Shown: piece after piece, positions 1-8,772 of the stretch
Numbering within the stretch: position 1 is the first letter of the stretch
How the letters are laid out: every line of letters begins with the position of its first letter
Origin: Nitrospira lenta
GTDB taxonomy: Bacteria > Nitrospirota > Nitrospiria > Nitrospirales > Nitrospiraceae
NCBI GenBank assembly: GCA_945906715.1
Contig: CAMDRK010000094.1
Span: 1-8,772 of the forward strand
Length of the DNA stretch: 8,772 bases
Reading direction: 5' to 3'
The notes under the pieces: generated by a model
Database searches by the model: none
Seen by the model: only the letters and a program-made list of their open reading frames with translations
What the model was told of the DNA's origin: nothing
Program-made: the position numbers and the translations under genes

Positions 1-395
1 CCGACCTGCCGGGCCAAGAGGATATGCTCGCGCGTCTGGGGCATGGGGCCGTCCGCGGCACTCACCACCAGGATGGCGCCGTCCATCTGCGCGGCGCCGG
101 TGATCATGTTCTTCACGTAATCGGCGTGGCCCGGACAATCCACATGGGCGTAATGGCGATTCTTCGTTTCGTATTCCACGTGACTGATCGCAATGGTCAT
201 GATCTTCGTGGCATCCCGCCGGCCCTGGCTTTCGCTCGCCTTCGCCACTTCGTCGTAGGAGATGAACTTCGCCATGCCCTGATCGGCGCTGACCTTGGTC
301 AAGGCCGCGGTCAACGTCGTCTTGCCATGGTCCACGTGCCCGATCGTCCCGACATTCACATGCGGCTTCCGCCGCTCATATTTCGCCTTCGCCAT
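1..395 (-). CDS. tuf: Elongation factor Tu, N-terminal part (runs off the left edge)
   Basis: EF-Tu is the cytoplasmic GTPase that carries aminoacyl-tRNA to the ribosomal A site. Translating the minus strand from the ATG at 395-393 gives 131 complete residues before the window ends, about a third of the usual ~395-400. Visible motifs are G1 GHVDHGKT (residues 19-26), G3 DCPGH (86-90, with the catalytic-type His at 90), and the conserved run through NMITGAAQMDG to PMPQTREH. The start is supported by a GGAAGGGAG Shine-Dalgarno ending 6 bases upstream. The gene follows fusA by 39 bases, the normal str-operon order. Oddity: switch I lacks the usual RGITI. The aligned stretch is KIMTI (64-68), so Thr67 is kept but the Arg-Gly before it is not, and the segment between G1 and SHVEY is 5 residues longer than in E. 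coli. The rest is strongly EF-Tu-like, so this looks like a lineage variant rather than a damaged gene. Confidence 0.97.
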   Translation of the reverse strand, partial: MAKAKYERRKPHVNVGTIGHVDHGKTTLTAALTKVSADQGMAKFISYDEVAKASESQGRRDATKIMTIAISHVEYETKNRHYAHVDCPGHADYVKNMITGAAQMDGAILVVSAADGPMPQTREHILLARQV

Positions 396-401
396 GCCTT
401 A

Positions 402-410
402 CTCCCTTCC
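402..410 (-). promoter_or_regulatory. Ribosome binding site of tuf
   Basis: The transcript reads GGAAGGGAG, then six bases, then the tuf ATG. This is a good match to the anti-Shine-Dalgarno and fixes the tuf start. It lies in the 39-base fusA-tuf gap (396-434), which shows no terminator-like hairpin, so tuf is expected to be co-transcribed with fusA. Confidence 0.8.
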
Positions 411-434
411 GTCCATACTCAAGAATCGATTCGA

Positions 435-2516
435 CTACTCACCCCGATACTTGGCAATGATAGTCTCTGAAATTTGTCTTGGCACCGGATCATACCGGTC
501 GAATTCCATACTATAGGTGGCACGGCCCTGTGTTCGAGACCGCAGATCAGTCGCATACCCGAACATTTCACTGAGCGGCACTGACGCATCGATGATCTGC
601 GCAGCCGCCCGCGCCTTCATTCCCTGGATCTTCCCTCGACGACCATTCAAATTGCCGATCACATCACCCATAAAGTCCTGAGGAACCACAACTTCCACTT
701 TCATGATCGGCTCAAGCAACACTGGATCGGCTCTTTTACAGGCATCGATAAATGCCATTGAGCCGGCGATTTTAAATGCCATTTCATTGGAATCGACATC
801 GTGAAACGACCCATCGATGACCGTGACCTTCACGTCACGAAGCGGATAGCCGGCGATCACACCGGAATCAAGCCGTTCCTTCACACCCTTTTCGATCGCC
901 GGAATGAATTCTTTCGGGATAGAACCGCCGACGGTTTTATTGATGAAGTCCAATCCCTTACCCGCCTCAGCAGGCTCGACCGTCAACACAACATGTCCAT
1001 ACTGGCCACGGCCACCGGTCTGCTTAATGTACTTCGCCTCAGCTTCAGCTTTCTTACGGATTGTTTCCCGAAAGGCCACCTCCGGCTTTCCGACATTGGC
1101 CTCCACCTTGAATTCGCGCAACATGCGATCGACGATGATTTCCAGATGCAATTCCCCCATCCCGGCGATGATGGTCTGCGCTGTCTCTTCATCTGTCTTC
1201 ACCCTGAACGATGGATCTTCTTGCGCCAGCTTCTGGAGCGCGAAACCCATCTTCTCTTGGTCTTGCTTGGTTTTCGGCTCAATCGCCATGGCAATGACCG
1301 GCTCGGGAAACTTCATGACCTCGAGCAGGACTGGCTGCTTTTCGTCCGCCAGCGTATCTCCGGTCGTCGCTCCCTTTAGTCCGACGGCTGCAACGATATC
1401 GCCCGCATAGGCCACATCGATGTCTTCCCGCTTATTCGCATGCATCTTCAGCAGACGCCCGACACGATCCCTCGTCCCTTTCGTCACATTCGCAACAGAC
1501 GTTCCGGTCTTCAACGTGCCGGAGTACACCCGTAGAAAGGTGAGCTGACCGGCAAACGGATCCGTCATGATCTTGAATGCTAAGGCCGCGAATGGCTCGC
1601 TATCCGATGGGCGCCGCTTCACTTCCTGCTCGGTGTTTGGATCGATCCCGGTGACCGATTCGACATCGAGCGGAGATGGAAGAAAATCCACAACCCCATC
1701 CAGCAGCTGCTGCACACCCTTATTCTTGAAAGCCGATCCGCACAAAATAGGAGTCATCTTCATCGAAATCACACCGGCACGAATGGCTCGACGAATCTCT
1801 TCTTCCGTTAAGGGCTGGCCATTGAGGTACTTTTCCATTGTCTGTTCGTCGAATTCAGCGACCGCATCCAGCATTTTATTGCGGTATTCCTTGGCTTGGT
1901 CGAGCAACTCGGCAGGAATCTCCTTGACGACGTACTTGGCGCCAAGCGTCTCGTCGTCGTACACATAGGCCTTCATCGTCACAAGATCGATCGACCCCTT
2001 ATATTCAGACTCTCGTCCGATGGGGATCTGAATCGGAACAGGGTTTGCTCCCAACCGATCGACCATCGTCTGGACACTGACATAGAAATCTGCCCCGATT
2101 CGGTCCATCTTATTCATGAACGCGATCCTCGGCACACTATACTTATCCGCCTGTCGCCACACTGTCTCAGATTGCGGCTCAACCCCCTGCACTGAGTCAA
2201 ACACGGCGACGGCTCCATCAAGCACCCGAAGCGAGCGCTCGACCTCAATCGTGAAATCGACATGCCCAGGAGTATCGATGATATTGATGCGATGGTCTCG
2301 CCAGAAACAGGTCGTCGCAGCAGCCGTAATCGTGATGCCACGCTCCCGCTCCTGCTCCATCCAATCCATCGTCGCCGCGCCTTCATGAACCTCGCCCATC
2401 TTATGCGAGATCCCGGTGTAGAAGAGGATGCGCTCAGTGGTTGTCGTCTTACCCGCATCGATGTGAGCCATGATGCCGATATTCCGAGTCTGTTCTAACG
2501 GTGATTGACGCGCCAC
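435..2516 (-). CDS. fusA: Elongation factor G
   Basis: EF-G is the GTPase that drives tRNA-mRNA translocation and, with RRF, ribosome recycling. The 693-residue product is full length for the family. G-domain motifs are all canonical: G1 AHIDAGKT (17-24), G2 RGITI (59-63), G3 DTPGH (81-85), G4 NKMD (135-138) and G5 CGSAFK (259-264). Domain II spans about 305-400. Domain III contains GMGELHLEI (452-460). Domain IV runs from about 484 and includes GGRGQYGHV (501-509) and HDVDSNEMAFK (572-582). The C-terminal domain V has PLSEMFGYATDLRS (647-660). The start is GTG (2516-2514), chosen because AGGGGAA lies just upstream and the N-terminus then matches the family; the stop is TAG. It sits 112 bases after rpsG and 39 before tuf, the str-operon position, which favours the housekeeping EF-G over a paralogue. 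His457, where fusidic-acid resistance changes are known in other bacteria, is unchanged. Confidence 0.99.
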   Translation of the reverse strand: MARQSPLEQTRNIGIMAHIDAGKTTTTERILFYTGISHKMGEVHEGAATMDWMEQERERGITITAAATTCFWRDHRINIIDTPGHVDFTIEVERSLRVLDGAVAVFDSVQGVEPQSETVWRQADKYSVPRIAFMNKMDRIGADFYVSVQTMVDRLGANPVPIQIPIGRESEYKGSIDLVTMKAYVYDDETLGAKYVVKEIPAELLDQAKEYRNKMLDAVAEFDEQTMEKYLNGQPLTEEEIRRAIRAGVISMKMTPILCGSAFKNKGVQQLLDGVVDFLPSPLDVESVTGIDPNTEQEVKRRPSDSEPFAALAFKIMTDPFAGQLTFLRVYSGTLKTGTSVANVTKGTRDRVGRLLKMHANKREDIDVAYAGDIVAAVGLKGATTGDTLADEKQPVLLEVMKFPEPVIAMAIEPKTKQDQEKMGFALQKLAQEDPSFRVKTDEETAQTIIAGMGELHLEIIVDRMLREFKVEANVGKPEVAFRETIRKKAEAEAKYIKQTGGRGQYGHVVLTVEPAEAGKGLDFINKTVGGSIPKEFIPAIEKGVKERLDSGVIAGYPLRDVKVTVIDGSFHDVDSNEMAFKIAGSMAFIDACKRADPVLLEPIMKVEVVVPQDFMGDVIGNLNGRRGKIQGMKARAAAQIIDASVPLSEMFGYATDLRSRTQGRATYSMEFDRYDPVPRQISETIIAKYRGE

Positions 2517-2520
2517 GTAC

Positions 2521-2527
2521 TTCCCCT
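2521..2527 (-). promoter_or_regulatory. Ribosome binding site of fusA (decides a GTG start)
   Basis: The transcript reads AGGGGAA, then GTAC, then GTG. The AGGGG core is six bases from the GTG, a normal spacing. The next in-frame ATG is codon 16, inside the conserved segment just before G1, so GTG is the only start consistent with the family. The site comes directly after a T6 tract (2528-2533) and would be exposed or hidden depending on how the spacer folds. Confidence 0.75.
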
Positions 2528-2540
2528 AAAAAATATATAT

Positions 2541-2608
2541 GCCGCAACCCGAGCCGGCGAAACGCTGCGATTTACACACACCCGCGTGAGCGGATCGCAG
2601 CACGGCTC
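2541..2608 (-). repeat. Nested inverted repeats in the rpsG-fusA spacer (candidate structured mRNA element)
   Basis: The 112-base gap between rpsG and fusA (2517-2628) holds three perfect inverted repeats, nested: outer 6 bp (2551-2556 with 2603-2608), middle 8 bp (2564-2571 with 2594-2601) and inner 4 bp with a 4-base loop (2582-2585 with 2590-2593). The inner hairpin abuts the middle stem and could stack on it. A competing hairpin pairs 2564-2569 with 2543-2548 (six pairs, one G-U), which would use up the middle arm; it is followed by an A/T tract (2528-2540). The pairing is seen directly. A regulatory role, such as autogenous control by S7 or attenuation before fusA, is inference. It matches no RNA family I can name. 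Confidence 0.5.
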
Positions 2609-2628
2609 AGCTGCAGCACAGAACGACG

Positions 2629-3099
2629 CTACCAGCGATAGTGCGCGAACGCCTTATTGGCCTCCGCCATCCGATGCACGTCTTCCCGCTTCTTAACCGC
2701 CGCCCCCGTATTGTTCGATGCGTCCAGCAATTCAGCCGCGAGCTTCTCGCGCATGCTCTTGCCGCCACGGGTCCTCGAATACTCTGCTAACCATCGAAGC
2801 GCCAGCGACATCCGGCGAGCCGGACGAATTTCTACCGGCACTTGATAGGATGCGCCGCCCACTCGCCGAGACTTCACCTCAACGACCGGCTTCACATTAT
2901 CGAGCGCGGCCCGAAACACTTTGAGCGGATCGTTGCCGGTCTTCTCCTGAATAACATCGAAGGCCCCGTAGCAAATACGCTCGGCTGTGCTCTTCTTCCC
3001 ACCCGACATCAGGATATTCAAAAATTTCCCGACGAGCTTATCCCGATACCGCACATCAGGAAGAGGATCGCGGTGGTCTAAAAATCTAGTCCTTGGCAT
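2629..3099 (-). CDS. rpsG: 30S ribosomal protein S7
   Basis: S7 binds the 3' major domain of 16S rRNA, nucleates assembly of the 30S head and lines the E/P-site mRNA exit region. In E. coli it also represses translation of its own operon. The 156-residue product is the usual bacterial length. Seen: LNILMSGGKKSTAE (27-40) in the S7 signature region, KSRRVGG (76-82) with the following beta-hairpin residues YQVPVEIRP, VKKREDVHRMAEANKA (135-150), and the typical C-terminus AHYRW. ATG start at 3099-3097, TAG stop. It starts 39 bases after the rpsL stop, and its initiation region nearly copies that of rpsL. In E. coli the S7 repressor site lies in the longer rpsL-rpsG gap; here that gap is short and the structured spacer lies after rpsG instead. 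Confidence 0.99.
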   Translation of the reverse strand: MPRTRFLDHRDPLPDVRYRDKLVGKFLNILMSGGKKSTAERICYGAFDVIQEKTGNDPLKVFRAALDNVKPVVEVKSRRVGGASYQVPVEIRPARRMSLALRWLAEYSRTRGGKSMREKLAAELLDASNNTGAAVKKREDVHRMAEANKAFAHYRW

Positions 3100-3106
3100 A
3101 AGTCAT

Positions 3107-3114
3107 TCACTCTC
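3107..3114 (-). promoter_or_regulatory. Ribosome binding region of rpsG (same motif as rpsL)
   Basis: The transcript reads GAGAGTGA, seven bases before the rpsG ATG. It is not a classic AGGAGG; it resembles GAGGTGA with one extra A. The identical octamer occurs at the same distance before rpsL (3518-3525). The 39-base rpsL-rpsG gap (3100-3138) holds nothing else I can recognise. Confidence 0.55.
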
Positions 3115-3138
3115 TCGTTACCGGCTGTGATATTCGTC

Positions 3139-3510
3139 TTACTTGGGACGCTTCGCTCCATACTTCGAGCGACTCTGCTTTCTATCCGCCACACCGACGG
3201 CGTCAAGGGCGCCTCTGACGATGTGGTAACGCACGCCCGGCAAGTCCTTCACACGGCCACCGCGCACAAGCACGATGGAATGTTCTTGAAGGTTGTGTCC
3301 GACGCCAGGGATATAGGTCGTGACCTCCATCCCGTTCGTCAACCGGACACGCGCAACTTTACGCAACGCCGAATTCGGTTTCTTCGGCGTTGAGGTATAG
3401 ACACGAAGACAGACGCCACGCTTCTGCGGGCAGGACTTCAGTGCGGGACTCTTGGTCTTCGCATGCGCCAGCTGGCGGCCTTTTCTGACTAACTGATTAA
3501 TCGTCGGCAT
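3139..3510 (-). CDS. rpsL: 30S ribosomal protein S12
   Basis: S12 sits at the 30S decoding centre facing helix 44 and contributes to tRNA selection accuracy. The 123-residue product has the expected length. Seen: N-terminal PTINQLVRKGR, the family signature KKPNSALRK (43-51), GHNLQEHSIVLVRGGRVKDLPG running from 71 to 92, and the basic C-terminus RSKYGAKRPK. Numbering is one higher than in E. coli. Lys43 and Lys88, which correspond to E. coli Lys42 and Lys87 where streptomycin-resistance changes occur, are the wild-type residues; Asp89, the equivalent of the methylthiolated Asp88, is present. ATG start at 3510-3508, TAA stop. It is the first gene downstream of the promoter at 3583-3611 and so likely heads the str operon. 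Confidence 0.99.
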   Translation of the reverse strand: MPTINQLVRKGRQLAHAKTKSPALKSCPQKRGVCLRVYTSTPKKPNSALRKVARVRLTNGMEVTTYIPGVGHNLQEHSIVLVRGGRVKDLPGVRYHIVRGALDAVGVADRKQSRSKYGAKRPK

Positions 3511-3517
3511 TAGTACA

Positions 3518-3525
3518 TCACTCTC
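3518..3525 (-). promoter_or_regulatory. Ribosome binding region of rpsL
   Basis: GAGAGTGA lies seven bases before the rpsL ATG, the same octamer and spacing as before rpsG. Beyond the octamer, three of the next seven bases also match. It has only partial complementarity to the 16S rRNA tail, with a one-base bulge. Confidence 0.55.
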
Positions 3526-3582
3526 ATCTTCAGAACAGTTTGACCGTTTCCCATCTCAACTCTTCAAGGTCTGAGCCGGTGG

Positions 3583-3611
3583 ATTGTAATGACCATTGCG
3601 CGCCGTGTCAA
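3583..3611 (-). promoter_or_regulatory. Sigma70-type promoter of rpsL-rpsG-fusA-tuf
   Basis: On the minus strand a perfect -35 TTGACA (3611-3606) and a 5/6 -10 TACAAT (3588-3583) are separated by exactly 17 bases. Transcription would start near 3575-3577, leaving a leader of about 65 bases before rpsL. The bases just after the -10 (CCACCGG) are GC-rich, a discriminator type linked to stringent control of ribosomal promoters in E. coli; that consequence is inferred. The -35 begins 21 bases after the rpoC stop. No intrinsic terminator is visible in the rpoC-rpsL gap (3511-3632), so read-through from rpoBC may also contribute. Confidence 0.82.
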
Positions 3612-3632
3612 GCCTCTTCAAGACCGTCACCA

Positions 3633-7814
<4,182 letters not shown>

Positions 7815-7821
7815 GGTAGTG

Positions 7822-7828
7822 ACCTCCT
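7822..7828 (-). promoter_or_regulatory. Strong ribosome binding site of rpoC
   Basis: A full AGGAGGT lies seven bases before the GTG at 7814-7812, which fixes the non-ATG start. A perfect hairpin ends four bases before it on the transcript. Confidence 0.85.
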
Positions 7829-7832
7829 CTGA

Positions 7833-7853
7833 TGCCGGCCGTCATGGCCGGCA
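7833..7853 (-). repeat. Perfect 8-bp hairpin in the rpoB-rpoC gap
   Basis: Arms 7833-7840 and 7846-7853 (TGCCGGCC and GGCCGGCA) pair perfectly around a five-base loop. Seven of the eight pairs are G-C. On the transcript it lies 10 bases after the rpoB stop and just before the rpoC Shine-Dalgarno. No T-run follows, so it is not a standard intrinsic terminator. A role in translational coupling, RNA processing or mRNA stability is possible but inferred. Confidence 0.65.
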
Positions 7854-7863
7854 CACAAATGGG

Positions 7864-8772
7864 TTAGTCTTGCGACTTAACCAGTTCGACGTCGAGTCCC
7901 AAACTCTGAAGCTCTTTGACCAAAACATTAAACGATTCGGGCAATCCAGGCTCCAGGAACGGCTCACCCTTGACGATCGCTTCATACATACGTGAGCGGC
8001 CCGGCACATCGTCCGATTTCACCGTCAAGAACTCTTGCAGCGTAGAAGCAGCACCATAGGCCTGCAATGCCCATACTTCCATTTCTCCCAACCGCTGGCC
8101 GCCGAATTGCGCCTTGCCGCCGAGCGGCTGCTGCGTCACGAGCGAATAGGGACCGATCGACCGCGCGTGAATCTTATCATCGACCAAATGGTGGAGCTTT
8201 AAGACATACATGTAGCCGACCGTGACGGGGCTGCCGAACATTTCTCCGGTTCGGCCATCCATCAACATCGTTTGCCCGCTGGTCGGCAAGCCCGCCTTCT
8301 TCAGCAGTTCCTTGATCTCTGTTTCCGATGCTCCATCGAACACCGGACTCGCGACCTTGATTCCCAACGCCTTAGCCGCCCATCCCAGGTGAGTTTCCAG
8401 GATTTGACCGACGTTCATACGTGAGGGCACACCGAGTGGGTTCAGCACAATTTCCACCGGCGTCCCATCCGGCAAGCAAGGCATATCTTCCTCGGGCAAG
8501 ACCCGGGAAACTACGCCCTTGTTTCCATGCCGCCCGGCCATCTTGTCGCCGACCTGAATCTTGCGCTTCATCGACACATAGACCTTGACGAGCTTGATCA
8601 CGCCTGGCGGAAGCTCATCGCCCCGCTTCAGGCGCCCAACCTTTTCGTCGTACAGGGTCTGAAGGATTTCGACCTGCTCCTTCGCCCGCCGCTCGACATC
8701 TTCCAGCTCTCTTTGCTCGTCCGGATCGCTTAGAATGATGTAGCGGACGGTCTCATCTGGTAATCGCTTGAG
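7864..8772 (-). CDS. rpoB: DNA-directed RNA polymerase subunit beta, C-terminal part (runs off the right edge)
   Basis: Beta forms, with beta', the active-site cleft of RNA polymerase and binds nascent RNA and the alpha dimer. The frame is open from the window edge to a TAA stop (7866-7864), giving the last 302 residues; the N-terminal part, including the rifampicin pocket, lies outside. Seen: the beta signature GDKMAGRHGNKG (8515-8550), whose lysines line the active centre in E. coli; the following NPLGVPSRMNVGQILETHLG; GGKAQFGGQRLGEMEVWALQ (within 8047-8130); and the C-terminal clamp segment with SDDVPGRSRMYEAIVKG. A GTG at 8601-8599 could be taken as a start, but conserved beta sequence continues in frame upstream of it to the edge, so it is an internal valine. 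rpoC follows after 49 bases. Confidence 0.98.
   Translation of the reverse strand, partial: LKRLPDETVRYIILSDPDEQRELEDVERRAKEQVEILQTLYDEKVGRLKRGDELPPGVIKLVKVYVSMKRKIQVGDKMAGRHGNKGVVSRVLPEEDMPCLPDGTPVEIVLNPLGVPSRMNVGQILETHLGWAAKALGIKVASPVFDGASETEIKELLKKAGLPTSGQTMLMDGRTGEMFGSPVTVGYMYVLKLHHLVDDKIHARSIGPYSLVTQQPLGGKAQFGGQRLGEMEVWALQAYGAASTLQEFLTVKSDDVPGRSRMYEAIVKGEPFLEPGLPESFNVLVKELQSLGLDVELVKSQD

Noticed and set aside
423..432. 10-base palindrome GAATCGATTC spanning the end of the fusA-tuf gap (423-432)
   Set aside because: It has no loop, is too short to form a useful hairpin, lacks a T-run and is not part of a larger repeat.
24..470. Plus-strand open frame across the tuf start
   Set aside because: It is antisense to tuf; the minus-strand translation is clearly EF-Tu.
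2528..2560. A possible extra promoter before fusA based on the TATATATT stretch
   Set aside because: At 16-18 bases upstream there is no credible -35, and the A/T stretch is better explained as part of the fusA leader.
3560..3622. Direct repeat CTCTTCAAG at 3560-3568 and 3614-3622 flanking the str promoter
   Set aside because: Nine bases in two copies 54 bases apart can occur by chance. One copy lies upstream of the -35 and one in the leader, with no symmetry suggesting an operator.
3511..3632. An rpoC terminator in the rpoC-rpsL gap
   Set aside because: I found no GC-rich hairpin followed by a T-run; the gap is explained by the promoter and the rpsL leader.
7864..8601. A short 245-residue gene starting at the GTG 8601-8599
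   Set aside because: Conserved RpoB sequence continues in frame upstream to the window edge, so this is an internal valine codon of rpoB.

Overview
The window is a slice of a bacterial chromosome carrying the rpoBC and str loci, all on the minus strand. Reading in the direction of transcription (high to low coordinates), the order is rpoB (C-terminal third only), rpoC, rpsL, rpsG, fusA and tuf (N-terminal third only). All six genes are intact where visible. I see no tRNA or rRNA gene, no insertion sequence, no CRISPR array and no pseudogene, and no gene-free stretch longer than 122 bases. The many open frames on the plus strand are antisense shadows of these conserved genes.

Organism: a Gram-negative-type bacterium of moderate GC (roughly mid-50s % by eye). 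Protein details, mainly the unusual EF-Tu switch I region and the RpoC sequence, remind me most of Nitrospira (phylum Nitrospirota). This is recognition from memory, not a search result. RpoC has a proteobacterial-style trigger-loop insertion (SI3 type), which argues against Firmicutes and Actinobacteria.

Layout. At 7864-8772 the end of rpoB is followed by a 49-base gap with a perfect 8-bp hairpin and a strong Shine-Dalgarno, then rpoC (3633-7814, GTG start). The 122-base gap after rpoC holds a near-consensus sigma70-type promoter (TTGACA, 17-base spacer, TACAAT), which should give rpsL-rpsG-fusA-tuf its own transcript start. rpsL (3139-3510) and rpsG (2629-3099) lie 39 bases apart and share nearly the same ribosome-binding region. 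The 112-base gap between rpsG and fusA holds a nested set of perfect inverted repeats and an A/T tract just before the fusA Shine-Dalgarno. fusA (435-2516, GTG start) is followed after 39 bases by tuf (start at 395, running off the left edge).

Together the genes encode the two largest RNA polymerase subunits, two 30S proteins of the decoding centre and head (S12, S7), and the two main elongation GTPases. This is core transcription and translation machinery that bacteria usually co-regulate. I found no novel accessory system. The points most worth a second look are the atypical EF-Tu switch I, the structured rpsG-fusA spacer, the dedicated str promoter, and the rpoB-rpoC hairpin.
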